From assembly GCA_027257055.1 (NCBI GenBank), contig JAPVLO010000039.1:4928501-4992500 (forward strand): DNA of 64,000 nucleotides, written 5' to 3'. The notes under the pieces were generated by a model. That model was not told the DNA's origin, did no database searches, and worked only from the letters and a program-made list of their open reading frames with translations. The position numbers were made by a program, and so were the translations under genes. Positions within the stretch are counted from its first letter, which is position 1; each line of letters starts with the position of its first letter. The stretch comes from Cephalopachus bancanus (taxonomy: Eukaryota; Chordata; Mammalia; Primates; Tarsiidae). Below are positions 1-56,560 of the stretch, one piece after another.

Positions 1-532
1 GACCCTCTTGGCTCATTCTCTGGGAGAGATGTTGTTATGCTCAAGGCTTTGCTGACAGGAACCTGGAGATCTCAGGGTCAGCGGCTTCTGTCTCTGCCAG
101 CCTTAGCTCCCACCTCGCTTGTCATCAAGAGTGCCCCATGGCCCCGTAAGCAAGAAAAGACTTTCCCCATGCATGGTCGGTGACTTGGTTCCAGCACATC
201 ATGCTGGCCACCCCGCACCTCCTCCCGTGGAGCCAAGACAGCTTTCATTTGTTCCAAAGAGCCTCCAACATCTGGCAGATTCTGACAAAAGAAAAAAAAT
301 CACCTTTTGAAACTCGTTTTCTCCCTGGGATTTCTTTTCTTTGAGGTTTGTTTTCCTCTGCCTGCCTGCGGCCTGCAGAGCCGGGGAAGAGGCGTCCTGG
401 AGATGCCAATGCTCCTGTGGTTCCCACGACCAATGCTCACCGGCCTCCCTGACCGTGGGAACAGCCGGTGGGAGGGGAAGGGCTCGGAGGTCGCAGGCAC
501 CATCTCTGGAAAGAGACAGAGAGTCTACATTA
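1..532. other. Intergenic sequence, nothing recognised
   Basis: No gene, RNA or transposon family is recognised here. The open frames present are short, overlap on both strands and show no family motif, so they are read as chance. Confidence 0.5.
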
Positions 533-812
<280 letters not shown>

Positions 813-866
813 AGAAGGAGGAGGAGGAAAAGGAGAAGGAGAAGGAGGAGGAGGAGGAGGAGGAGG
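813..866 (+). repeat. (GGA)n/(GAA)n microsatellite
   Basis: Degenerate GGA/GAA triplets that grew from the A-rich tail of the preceding Alu. Confidence 0.9.
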
Positions 867-1480
<614 letters not shown>

Positions 1481-1744
1481 TAACAGCAAGTACCAGTACT
1501 ATCTGCCATTTGTCAAGCTAACAAACCCAAACAAAGCCAACAGCCATAAGTTAAAAGAAACAAATCATTTGGTTGAAAACAGAACTGTCAAAACAGGCAC
1601 AATTGACTCATCTAGGGACTCGCAATGAACATCAGACTAGACACAGGTGTCATCATCATCATGGATTGCCCACCCAATTGCGCATAATGTTTGGCCAAGA
1701 AAAACACGGCGTGTTTAAGCTCACTGTCTGCAGTTTAGAGAAGT

Positions 1745-2652
1745 AACGCTCCGTGCATTTCTTCATTCATTCTGGATTTATTTATTGAGCAACTACTGTG
1801 AGTCAGGCAGTGTGCTGGTTGCTGGCGATTCAATGGTGGACAAGGCAGACCAGCTCTGCCCATGAGAAGCATATGGGCCATGGAGAGGGGAAAAACAATA
1901 ATTAAGTAGGTCCTCGAAGGGGCCAGCAGGTGGCAAAGTGGAGCACAGTGGGGGCGGGGGTGTCCACTTCACACAGGCGGCAGGAAAGACCTTCTGGGAA
2001 GCGGCACCTAAGCCAAGACCTGAAGATCAGCGAGAGGCTCGTTTGGGAGCAGCAAAGGAAAACATCCCAGGCTAGAGCAGTGGGCGCAAAGGTCCTGTGG
2101 CAGAAAAGGCTGCCCAGGGCAGCTGAAGAAGAGTGAGCAAAGCAGCATAGCCAGGATAGAGCCGGAGAGTGGCAGGGATGGGCAGAAAGCTCAGACTCAG
2201 GGCCTTGATTTTATTCCACGTGCAATGGGAAGCAAAAGCAGGAGGGAGAGTCAGTTTACCCCTTGTGTTCACTGGGGCTGGCAGCTGAGAAATAGATTGC
2301 TGGGGATTGAGGGCGGGGGCAGGAAGTCCCGCAAGGAGCAGTCAGGAGGTTGCCGCCATGTCCCTGCTGAGACATGGTGGTGCCCCAGGCTAAGATGGTG
2401 ACAGTGAGGACGGAGGGAAAGGACAAGCTGAGATAAAGTTCAGAATCACAGGCCTTGCTGATGGCGGGAGAGGGCCAAGGAGGAGTTGGGACAACGCCTG
2501 AGTTACTGCCTAGAATAGCGAGGAGGGGGTGGGGCCACGGATGGGGGTGGTGTGGACAGGGCCCGTGAAGACGGGGGAAGAAAGAAAAGCTTGGCTTTGG
2601 ATGTGATACGGTCGAGCTGTCCATGATTGACATGTGGGAACAGAAAGAAGTT
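1745..2652 (+). repeat. Ancient mammalian interspersed repeat (family not assigned)
   Basis: It opens with the widespread 'tttattgagcaactactgtg...gtgtgctggttgctgg' motif and continues with the 'cctgaagatcagcg...gcaaaggtcctgtggcag' block. The same blocks recur at about 11820-12010, 41250-41560 and 57540-58000. The element resumes after the next Alu at about 2990-3060. It is old and diverged; I recognise the pattern but will not name the subfamily. Confidence 0.55.
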
Positions 2653-2965
2653 GGGGCCAGTCACGGTGGCTCACGCCTGTAATCCCAGCACTTCGGGAGG
2701 CCTAGGCAGGAGGACTGCTTGAGCTCAGGAGTTCGAGACCAGCCTAGCAACACAGCAAGACCTCACCACGACAAAAAGTTAGCTAGGCACAGTGGTGTGC
2801 ATCTGTAATCCCAGCTACTCTGGAGGCTGGATCAGGAGGATTGCCTGAGCCCAGGAGGTGGAGACTGCAGTGAGCTGTGCTCATGGCACTGTACTCCAGC
2901 CTGGGGACAGAGTGAGACTTCAACAGAAAAAAGGAAAGGAAAGGAAAGGAAAGAAAGGAACAGAA
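2653..2965 (+). repeat. Alu (old) with (GAAAG)n tail
   Basis: Full-length Alu inserted into the ancient repeat around it. Its A-tail has become a GAAAG microsatellite (about 2926-2965). Confidence 0.88.
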
Positions 2966-3075
2966 AAAAGAGAAAGGGGGGGAGGGAGGGAGAGAGGATA
3001 GGACGGAGTTGGGTGTGTAAGTCTGGCGTTCAAGGAGAGACCTAAGCTGAAGGAAGACAAAAGCTTAGCACTCGC

Positions 3076-3715
3076 ATCAAGGAAACAGCAGATGGGTGCT
3101 CTGAAGAGGGATGGACTTATCTGTTCTGCACTGCTAATTCCATCAAAGATTTCTCATTATTCATGCCTGGCACTCTCATTTCCTTCTTTTGCCTCTCACA
3201 GCACAGCCTTAGCCTTAATTACTGACCTTTTCACACTCCTAACACCAGCTATTTCCCCCATCTCAGTTCTCAGGAAGTTCAGCTCACAGAATTATCTCCT
3301 TAGAAATTGTTTTCTGCGGCAATGTCTCCCCCCTCTAATCCTTATCAGAAAAGTCAGTGATCTCTGTGCATTAAATATGAAGCAAACACTTGATGGATCG
3401 TGCTCCCAGTCTCTTTCCCTCTGGCCCGTGAATTAACAGGTTTACAGTCTTTGCCAAGAAGACTCACCACATTCTCATGAGGCCAGAGCATGCTTCCAAG
3501 GGTGCTGATAACTCCTGCTCAAACCGTAGCAGAAGAGAATATGATACCACTACCTCTGCAGAGGGGTGTATCTGCTTCTAGGGGCCACAGAAGACAAGAG
3601 TAAACAAATTAACAGGCGTTCAGAAAATGGTGATCACAACGTGGAAGAAAATTAAAGCCATATTTTTTTTTAAAAAAGTTCCGAAAAAACTAGAGATATT
3701 CAGGCTGAAGATAAT
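3076..3715. other. Intergenic sequence, nothing recognised
   Basis: AT-richer sequence. An open frame of 114 codons at 3092-3436 has no recognisable motif or splice context and is not called. Confidence 0.4.
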
Positions 3716-4075
3716 ATTCTGGATCAGGAATCAGGAAACTGGCCCGCAGGCCAAATCCAATCTACCTGCATGTGTTTTTGTCAATAAAGTTTTATGGGAA
3801 CACAGCCACACTCATTATTTTACATTTTGTCTATAGCTGCCTTCACATTATGGTAGCAGAGTCAAGTAATTGCTAAAACACTTAGAGTATTTTAAAATAC
3901 TCGATCACAGGATCACGAGAAATAGTGAGTTGTGTAAACTTTCCAATTTGGGGTGCAACCGGTATCTGAAATCGTCCTCGAGGGTATGATTATGCGGGGT
4001 GCACATTCTTTTAAAAAGCCTAAAATATTTGCTATGTGGCCCTTAAAAGAAAAAGCATGCCAACCCAGCTCTGGA
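3716..4075 (-). mobile_element. hAT/Charlie-type DNA transposon fragment
   Basis: The strings 'aataaagttttatgggaacacagcc' (3784 on, quoted in part), 'gtctatagctgcctt' and 'cctaaaatatttgctatgtgg' with a final 'ccaacccagctctgg' match a common mammalian non-autonomous hAT-type repeat. Subfamily and orientation are uncertain. Confidence 0.5.
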
Positions 4076-5085
4076 AAAGGAAGGGAGGAAGAAACAGAAA
4101 GGGACACATGGTTGTGCTGAAACATCAATTGCTGAGAAAGAGGGACTCTGCTTTTTCAGCATGGCCCAAGATATCAAGCTAGGAGCACTGGATCAAGAAT
4201 TCAGCTGCATATAAGGCTGGTCATCCAACAGGCACAGAATCCACACGAGAAGGCTGCCTTGGGGTATGAGGATGATGTCTCTGGAAATTACCTCCAATGG
4301 CAAGTGGACTGAGGTCCCCCGAGGCACGCCCGGTTAGCCAAAGGTTGTGCTAAGGAGGCACGCAACTTGAAGGGGTTTATAAGGCAAGGTGAGGTTCCAG
4401 ACAAGCCTGTTGCTAGATAGAGCTGAGAGGAGAAATCATGAAGAGGGGCGTGGGACAGGGGCCTGACCGTTGGGTAACAAACACTCGCAAAGATGGAAAC
4501 CGGGGAGCCATGCAATAGTATCTCTTTTATTATGTCCTCCTGAAATCTTCAGAAAAAGCAATGCTTTGTCACTGCTGCTGGGGTTTACTTGTGGGGACTT
4601 AGAGGAAATGTGATGGGTGGCATTTGTCTAAAGGACTAGTTCAAAGACACCTGGGTCCATCCTAGTGTAGCCAACCCTCTGAGTATGTCACAGACCCTGG
4701 AGGCCACTGCGATCTTGCCAACCCTGAGAGTCTATGAGTCATTGAAAGCATGACTTGGCTTACCACCAGCGCTTAGTCCAACACTCAACATAAATCTTGC
4801 TGAAGGGAAGCTATATGAACACCTATTTTAGATTTTTCTTTCACTTCAGATCCTTCTTAGGAATTTCTAAGGGTCAATCATTCTGTGGAAAATTCTGGGG
4901 GGAAAAATAACTTCTGAGCTTTGGGGCTTCCCTGAGATGGACCAATTCTGTGAAAATTTCATAGACATTCCCGAAAAGAAGGCCACTGAGGACAGGAGTC
5001 CACTCTGGCTTGGCTCCTGAGAGCTCATGGAGCTTCAGCAGGTGGGAGATGCATCCCTGACCTTCTCACTCACACTCTCGAGAGT
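4076..5085. other. Intergenic sequence, nothing recognised
   Basis: About 1 kb with no recognisable gene or repeat. Confidence 0.4.
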
Positions 5086-5089
5086 GATT

Positions 5090-5475
5090 TCAGTTATCTG
5101 TTGCACCCCCAAATTAGAAGTTTAAACAATTCACTATTTCTCATGAGTCTGTGAGTTCATGGGGCATTTACTCTGCTGGTTTCATCTGGGCTCCCTTGTG
5201 TAGCTACCTGCCCCTGGAAGACCAGCAGGGCTGGAAAGTCCAGGGTGGCCTCATACATGTACCTGGCTGTCAGCCAGGGAAACCTAGTTTTCCTCTGTGT
5301 GGTTCCTCATGCTCCAGAGCTCCTCTCCCCATGGTCCCTTGGGCTTACTTGGTGCTGGCTTCCAGGAAGGCAAAAATATGGAAGCCATGAGGGTTGTCAA
5401 GGCCTCAGACCAGAAGTTGGCAGCCATCATTTCAGCAGCATTCCATTGTTCAAAGCAAATTGTAGGCATCCCAGA
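5090..5475. repeat. Old LTR/MaLR-like repeat, uncertain
   Basis: The opening 'agttatctgttgcac' and the order of motifs (hot 'tgagtctgtgagttcatggg', 'tcagaccagaagttggcag', 'cattccattgttcaaagc') resemble old mammalian LTR fragments such as the one at 17430-17900. The identification is weak. Confidence 0.35.
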
Positions 5476-5507
5476 TTCAAGGAGAGAAAAGTAAACTCAC
5501 CTTTCCC

Positions 5508-5676
5508 CTTTTTTTGAGTCAGGATCTTGCTCTGTCACCCAGGCTAGAATGCAGTGACACAATCACAGCTCACTGCAGCCTCAACCTCTTGGGCTCATGC
5601 CATCCTTCTGCCTCAGCCTCCCAAGTAACTGGGACTACAGGTGAACACCACTACACCTATCTAATTTTTTTTTTTT

Positions 5677-5728
<52 letters not shown>

Positions 5729-5849
5729 TTCGTAGAGACGAGATCTCAGTATGTTATCTAGGCTGATCTCAACGTCCTGGGAGCAAGCAATCCTCCTGCC
5801 TCAGTCTCCCGAAGTGCTGGGATTACAGTCATGAGCTCCATTCCCAGTC
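5508..5849 (-). repeat. Alu with (CTTT)n expansion in the central linker
   Basis: Reverse dimer. The mid-element A-rich linker is replaced by a pure CTTT microsatellite at about 5678-5729. Confidence 0.9.
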
Positions 5850-5941
5850 TAAACTCTACCTTTTACTGAAAAGATCGGTGCAATCACCTTGCAAAAGGGC
5901 ATTTGCAGGATGTTGCACTCATCTTTGGAAACTGCCTACCA

Positions 5942-6000
5942 TGCACACACACAGAGACACACACACGTGAGTGCACATACACACACACACACACGCACAC
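5942..6000. repeat. (CA)n microsatellite, interrupted
   Basis: Dinucleotide repeat with several interruptions, flanked by unrecognised sequence. Confidence 0.85.
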
Positions 6001-6369
6001 CTTTACGGCAACCTTCCCTTGGGATGCATCTACTTCCAGCTAGAATCTAAACTTGACAGTGTTGGATGGGAGAAAGAAAGTGGAGTGTCCTAAATGCCAA
6101 CTCTCTTCTTGCTCAACTTCAGTCTCATCATGAGAAGATTCTAACAGGATTTGTGTCACTTGAGAAACATTGCGATTGATCTTTGGAATATAAGAATTTG
6201 AATTCATAGCAGCAACCTGAGCAAAAGAAACGTGCGTGTGTGGTTTTTCCTTTCTGCTAAATCATGCCAAGAGAACCACAATGAAACTTTATATTGGGAT
6301 TTTTTTTAACCTCAATAATTAGCAGGCTTAACAGAATGCATCCCCTAATCCTTTCCTTTCATCACAGAC

Positions 6370-6800
6370 ATCGATTGTTTTTTCAACCTGCCATCTCTCC
6401 CTGCTATGGAGATTTTCACTTCCTACTTCAGCCATGTGGCTCTGGTGGGGGCTGCCATATCCTTACATGACCCTGCCCCCTTGGCCACAGTTGACTGGTC
6501 CAGGGATGAGCATATGACCCAAATGAGCCAATCAGAGTTTTTCCCTCGAATTTTTTTTCCCCAAACTGTAACTGGAACAAGATAGTCATTCTCTGTGATG
6601 ACAAGAACTGTGTAGAGTGAAATATACAGGAACCTTTGTGGCCGCATTTCTCATCTTATGGAGAAAACAAAGCCTGAGTGAGAAGCAACTAAGCCAGTAT
6701 GCAAGTGTGAACACAGAGATGGAGGTGGAGAAAGAGATCTGGTGGTGTGTCCACCACTGGTTCCCGGAACCTAGTGGCACCCGTTTGGGAAATCATCCCT
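6370..6800. repeat. Ancient interspersed repeat, unassigned
   Basis: The strings 'ccacagttgactggtccagggatgagcatatgaccc' (6485 on, given in part) and 'gagccaatcagag' are typical of a common old mammalian repeat (L1M/MER class). No coding capacity is evident. Confidence 0.4.
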
Positions 6801-6845
6801 GAAAAGGCCTGCAGCAGATACTCTGCCTAGAGCTCCCACCTAGAT

Positions 6846-6965
6846 CATGGCAGATTGTTACATGGCTGCTGCTGTTTTTACTGTGTTTCCAGAATGGAGA
6901 GATATATAGGTGATCCCTAAAGAAGCCTAACTGATTGTATGCAATTCTCAAAGTGCTGAATCGCA
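6846..6965 (+). repeat. Unrecognised repeat, copy A
   Basis: About 120 bp that are clearly homologous, in the same orientation, to 8040-8162. Shared blocks include 'tggcagattgtt', 'ctgtttttactg', 'gtttccagaat' and 'gcgattctcaaagtgc'-like sequence. I do not recognise the family. Confidence 0.6.
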
Positions 6966-7831
6966 ATGCACCAATTCATTCTAGTACATGCTTCCTACTG
7001 CATACACCCAAGACTGTGCCCCTTGAGGGCTTCCTCAGAGTCAGGCATGGGGTATGACAGAAAATCCAGATTGTTGATGCCTGAGAGGAGTCCTCAGCCT
7101 GTGAGAGCTAGGGAACAAATATGTCAACATCTTTTCCCCTAGGTTGGAACAATTTTGAGTCTATTTTGCATCATCTCCCAGAAGTCCCCATTGGATCTCG
7201 TCCTGGTGGTTCAGAGTGAAAAATATGCTCACTGAAGCCCCACTGTGTGGCTTCCTCCCATTTCTGGAATCACTTTTCCACTCCCCTATTGGTGCTCCTA
7301 TATAATCACCTCCTAAATAAACCACATGCAATCCCATCCTTGTTTCAGGGCCTGCTTTGCAGGGAGATGGGAGAAAGCTAGCCCTAAAACATGGCCCATT
7401 TCTCTGTCTACTCTAGGGGTGAGTTTCTGTCCCTTGCAACCAAGAGTTCTGACTATTATCTCCTTCTGAGATAATGCCTAAAATGTCTTTGGGAATTTCT
7501 TCACCTCCATCCCAGTACTCATATCATGAATATGTAGATTTCTAAGCAAAGCTTGATGTTATTCTTTGATCAACCTTAAGGGTCACAAAATACACTGTAC
7601 TTTCATAACGGTCCCCAGTGCCTGATACATCAGCCATTAGAAGAAGGTGAGTGTGAGAGATGGCTCTACTGGACTTACAAGGTAGAATCTGGTCAGGATG
7701 GAGTGGTTGAGAGATGCTTCTAGAATTCTGGACCCTTCAAATCTGCATGTTCAACAGTTGAGTACTAGGACAACTTGAAAAAACAGGGGCAGGAGGAAAT
7801 GGACTCTCTCCCCACTACTTTATTCTACACC

Positions 7832-7870
7832 CCACTCAAAGTGCTCAATAAATATTTGTTAAGTGAATGA
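7832..7870 (+). repeat. L2-type 3' end fragment
   Basis: The string 'gctcaataaatatttgttaa' followed by 'gtgaatgatgg' is the typical LINE-2 3' terminus. Confidence 0.5.
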
Positions 7871-8039
7871 TGGATGTATTTCTTCCAAACCACAAGTCAC
7901 CAAAGAGAGACCAAGACACAGCACCATGTTGTGACCATAAACATCACAGTGACCATGATGAATATCATGAACTCTCTGTAGCCGGCCACCTCCATCAACT
8001 GAGTACACCCAGTGTTGCACTCTGGGGACTTTTTAGTGC

Positions 8040-8162
8040 TCGTGGCAGATTGTTGCGTGACTTCTGGCTGTTTTTACTGCGTTTCCAGAATAGAGAGGTG
8101 TGTATAGATAGTTCCTCAAGTGGACTAACTGGTTGGTATGCGATTCTCAAAGTGCCAAATTT
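8040..8162 (+). repeat. Unrecognised repeat, copy B
   Basis: Direct-repeat partner of 6846-6965, diverged by scattered substitutions and small indels. Confidence 0.6.
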
Positions 8163-8489
8163 AGTAAAGGCATTTAGGTTCCCCTGAGAATGTACACACC
8201 AGGACTCAACTTTCTCTCCAGACCAGGGAATGCCGGCCTCAGATAGTCTTAATGCTGATATCACTTGCCATTCTGCTTCGAGTCTTACTTTCTCAGAGTA
8301 GCATATGTTGTTCATTGCCACCAAGGGTATCCAGGGACACAGACTCAAGATAATAATGCTTTATTGTCCCTCAGTCATCTGTCCCTTCCACGTGCTGGAA
8401 GGAGTGCCAAGTCCGATTTGTCCTATTATAAAATAGCAACATTGGCATCCTGAAATCAGATAACAAAACTTTCAGTGGCAATTTATCAT

Positions 8490-9045
8490 CCTATCAACAA
8501 TAACTATCATCTGTTGGGCACTTATCATGACTAGGGAACCAATGTAAGTGCTCTACCTACTGCCTTCATCAGAATGGACTGGGTTACGCCCCAGTGACAA
8601 AGTAATCCCCAAATCTCGGTGACTTAGTGACCAAGGTTGATTCCTCACACTTCATGTCGCCCGTGAGTTGCTGAGTATGGTGTGCTCCACACACCAGTCA
8701 AAGACCCAGAATGACGGAGCTTCGACCATCTCCACCCAAGGCTTCTTCCACAGTGACTGCGGCAGGAGATGAGAGAATGGGAGACGTGACTTCCACTCAC
8801 AGAGCATGGGACACCACTGGCCGTGGGCTCATCTAACCTAGGGCTTAGGAAGTGTGGGGGAGCACGTAAGCATTCCTGCCACCATGCACGACTCCATCTG
8901 AACCTCGCAACCCCATGAGGTAAACAACAGAGGATGAGAGAGTTCTGGGACTTGCCCCAGGGTGTCCCAAAAGCCAGTTGCAGAGCTGAGATGTGAACCT
9001 TGGCCTGGCAGTCTTCAAACGCTCTCAGCCACGGTGCTGCATACT
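8490..9045 (-). repeat. MIR-like element split by a later insertion
   Basis: The two halves, 8490-8565 and about 8885-9045, read together as a reverse MIR ('cttatcatgac', then 'aaccccatgaggtaaac', 'cagagctgagatgtgaacc'). About 320 bp of another old repeat, starting 'actgggttacgcc', separate them. Confidence 0.5.
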
Positions 9046-9384
9046 CATCACAAAATGCTGTGCAATTCCCTCCTGCAAAATCGCATACTAATTAGCAGGA
9101 GAAGCCAAGTTGTACAAATTCAAAATGGACACTCCACCTCCTCACCCCAAAGATTCAACCTAAGCAAATGCCTGGAAAAAATTCCCAGGCAATCTCGGCA
9201 AAGGGAAAATAGGGTCATCTCACCTGGGTTTCACATCCACCCACATTAAGACAAAACCCTCCCCAAACTTCACCTGAGCACCTATCACCCTCTGTCATTG
9301 GACATCTGTTGGTGACACCTTAACACAATTTATAAGCCTTTCTAAAAGTGCAAAATGTACCTGCATATAGATCAAAGATAGGTA

Positions 9385-9693
9385 AATTTTATTTTATTGT
9401 ATTGTACTTTATTCTTCTGAGTCGAAGTCTCATTCTGTCGCCCAGGTTGCAGCGCAATAGCATGATCACAGCCACTGCAGCCACCACCTGCTGGATTCAG
9501 GGGATCCTTCCATCTCAACCTTCCAAGTAGCTGGAACCATAGGCCGCCACACCCAGTTAATTTTTTTATGTATTGTAGAAATTAGGTCTCACCAATTTTC
9601 CCAGCTGGTCTTGAAACCCTGGGCTGAGGCAATCCTCTCACCCCTGCCTCCCAAAGTGCTGAAATTACAGGCTTGAGCCATCACCCCCTGCCT
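9385..9693 (-). repeat. Alu (old, diverged)
   Basis: Reverse dimer with a T-rich start and 'ttgagccatcaccccctgcc' end. Confidence 0.85.
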
Positions 9694-10030
9694 AGGGATG
9701 ACGTTTTGATACATACTGCAACATGGCTGAATCTCAGGAACACTGTTGTCAGTGAAAGAAGGCAGACGCAAATAGTTACATATTGTATGACTTCGTTTAC
9801 ATGAAGTCTCCAGTACAGGCAAATCCAGAGGGCCAGAGAGTAGACTCATGGTTTCCCCAGGGGAGGAGGGAGGGAAGCGGCTGAATGGGTGAAGCTTCCA
9901 TCCGAGGTGCTGAAAAAGCTCTGAAACCAGGTAATAGTTACAATTGTACAACCGTAAGAACCGAATTGTCTATATCCAAATGTATAAAATGGTAGTATCA
10001 TACACATCTCACCATAATAATTGTTTAATA
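9694..10030 (+). repeat. L1M-type LINE 3' end
   Basis: Contains the L1M 3' pattern: 'gatacatactgcaacatggc', 'tcagtgaaagaaggcagac', 'tattgtatgactt', 'agtagactcatggtttcc', 'aattgtctatatcc'. It is 5'-truncated. Confidence 0.7.
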
Positions 10031-10244
10031 CTTATGGGGAACTTTCAACTAATAAATTCCCAGGATTAAAAAATTAAGCTGAATAGTTTACAGTGCCTGG
10101 CCCCCGTGGTCACTGGGTTCATGGTGGCTATTTTAATCATCCTAATGAACGGTAATCTGTTCACCCTGTGAAAAACAGGAAATACCAAGAAAAGGAAAGC
10201 ACCTGTCTGGGTCGTTCTTCCCAGATCTTCACAATGGTGGAATG

Positions 10245-10760
<516 letters not shown>

Positions 10761-10815
10761 AACGCAGCATCTTGTTATACATCAGGCGTTTCATTCGGCA
10801 ACAGAGTTATCATTC

Positions 10816-10836
10816 TGGACTTTGCTCACCAGCAGA
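10816..10836 (+). repeat. 21-bp sequence repeated in intron 1 (upstream copy)
   Basis: This 21-bp string, containing 'ctttgctcaccagcag', recurs without mismatch at 11907-11927, so the two copies flank exon 1. This copy overlaps the likely promoter. Confidence 0.7.
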
Positions 10837-10839
10837 TAA
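10833..10839 (+). promoter_or_regulatory. Weak TATA/GATA-like motif upstream of the ENPP7-like gene
   Basis: A 'gataaaa' motif lies about 50 bases before the start codon, a spacing that would suit a short 5' UTR. No CpG island is present here, in contrast to EEF2KMT. The transcription start is not determined, so this is only a candidate. Confidence 0.2.
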
Positions 10840-10889
10840 AACAGGAGAAGCCCAGGTGGGTGCGTGACTGCGTGTGGACACGGGCTGCA

Positions 10890-54052
<43,163 letters not shown>

Positions 54053-54226
54053 AGCCTGGCATCCTTAACCGCTGAGGCCCAGCCCAGTTGAACATGTCGT
54101 GGATTCTCAGGATACGAGGACTAAGAGGATGTATGCAACTTTTCAGATACAGACACCATTGATTCTGTCTAAAGACACAGCAGTAACCACGGCCCATCCT
54201 CTTTATTTAAATCAACGTGTTCAGGA

Positions 54227-54232
54227 AATAAA
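54227..54232 (+). terminator. Poly(A) signal of the ENPP7-like gene
   Basis: AATAAA followed within 25-45 bases by a T-run and the GT-rich 'cttgtgttcacttggctctg'. It implies a 3' UTR of about 200 bases and an end near 54250. Confidence 0.6.
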
Positions 54233-54299
54233 AAACGAACTTTTTTTCTTTGCCAGATCTTGTGTTCACTTGGCTCTGGTGGAGGGACAACAGCAATGA

Positions 54300-55012
<713 letters not shown>

Positions 55013-55369
55013 AAAAAGGAAAAAAAAAACAAAAAACTCCTCAGGTAAGCCCCTGTAGTACGGCATGCTGGCCTTCAAGGCAGATATTGCCATTTTGCTT
55101 TTACACTTATTTTGTATGACAATCACTTCAGTGTCCACTTCTCCCAAGAGCGCCTGAGCCCCTGGAGGACAGTTTTCCTCGCAGCTACTTGTTGGATGAA
55201 AAAAACCCAAAGACCGCGGGGAAAGAGAGGTGCTTCCTTCTGCTGGGCCCCGAGGGGTGGCGCCGATGGGGAGGAGGCTAGGGTAAGGCCGCCCGGACAC
55301 CTGCGACCGAAAGAATGGCGAGAATGAGGACACCGGTCGAGGACATGGCAAGTTCCCAGGAAGCCCTCT

Positions 55370-56560
55370 CTGCCCCGCCGACCCAAACTTGGCCTCGCCT
55401 CCCGGGGCCCAAATCCGGACTAGGCTCCGCCCGAAGCTCTGCACAGGGCTCCTCCCCAGGCCCCGCTCCCCGGCCCGCCTCGAACCCTCCCCAAGTAACG
55501 CCTCCAGATCCTGAGCAACACTCGACCCCTCCCCAAACCCCGCCTTCCGGGCCCCAAGCCCTGCCTCTTTGCCCGGCACCCCGGACCCCGAGCCCTGTCT
55601 CGTCTCCGCCCCGAGCACCACCTCCCAGGACGAGAACATCGCTCGACCCCTGGCCCGAGACGAGCCTAGGTCCCGCCTTCCTGGACCCTGCCCCTCCCTA
55701 AGCTCCACCTCCCCGAGCCCGAGCAGCCCCTGCCAGGTCCTAAGACCAGCCTAGCCCCGCCTCGGCCTCGGCTCCTGAGCTCTGCCCCCGCGATCTAGCC
55801 TCGGCCCCGCCCCGATCCGCTCCGAGTCCCGCCTTCCGCACCGGGGCAGGTTTAGTCCCGCCCCCAATCCCCGCCTCCAGAACCCATACGTGGCCCCGCC
55901 CCGAGACTGCCAATTTGCCTCCGCCCAAGGCCCCGCCCCAAGATCCCGGCCCGCCCAGGGCCCCGCCCCCGGGACGCCTCCTGATCCCGCCCCAGGCCCC
56001 GCCTTCGAGCCCCGCCCACCTCCCAGGGCCCGCCTCCTCCCGGCTCAGGTCCCGCTTCCGCCCGGTCTCCGCTCAACGTCGCGGCCCCGCCCCCGCCATG
56101 GCGCCTGAGGAGGATGTGGGCACCGCGAGCCTGCTGCGGAGTTTCGAGCGCCGCTTCCTGGCGGCGCGCGCGCTGCGCTCTTTCCCCTGGCAGGTGGGCG
56201 GTGGGACGAGCGGGGAGGGCCGGTGGGGCGCGGCGCCCGGGGGCAAACAGAGGGTCTTCGGGCTGGAGCCACGTGGCTGCCTGGGCTCCCGCCTGTCCCG
56301 GCCGCGCGTCCGGGTCCCCGTCCCCGGGCCCGGCTGCAGCCGGCGCGGGGCGCCGCGGGCCGCTCGCACTGCCCTGCCCGCGCGGACCGGCGACGAGAGC
56401 CGGAGGCCCCTCCACGCCTGGGAAGGGCGGACGCGCTCGGGGTGGGCCCTGTTCCCGACCCGCCCGCGGTCGGCTGCCTTTGCCGACGGCGCCCCACGCG
56501 GTGAAGGCGAGCGAGCTTTCTCCCAGCTCCCCTTTTCAGTTGCGTTTTCAGGGTCATAAC
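55370..56560 (+). promoter_or_regulatory. EEF2KMT: CpG island promoter of EEF2KMT
   Basis: Strongly GC-rich and CpG-rich sequence covers the start codon and first exon. Between about 55370 and 56095 it is built from degenerate copies of 'gccccgcc'/'cccgcctc', that is Sp1/KLF-type boxes, with almost all of them in the same orientation. No TATA box is seen. Long open frames on the minus strand here follow from base composition and are not called. The ATG lies in a good 'ccgccatgg' context at the 3' side. Confidence 0.85.
56098..56193 (+). CDS. EEF2KMT: EEF2KMT coding exon 1 (residues 1-32)
   Basis: '[20 protein letters not shown]' and '[12 protein letters not shown]' match the human N-terminus with a few changes. 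The donor is 'gtgggc' at 56194, phase 0. Confidence 0.95.

Noticed and set aside
55852..56559. Long open frames on both strands across EEF2KMT exon 1
   Set aside because: They are shadows of GC-rich sequence; only the 32-codon FAM86 start is recognisable as protein.
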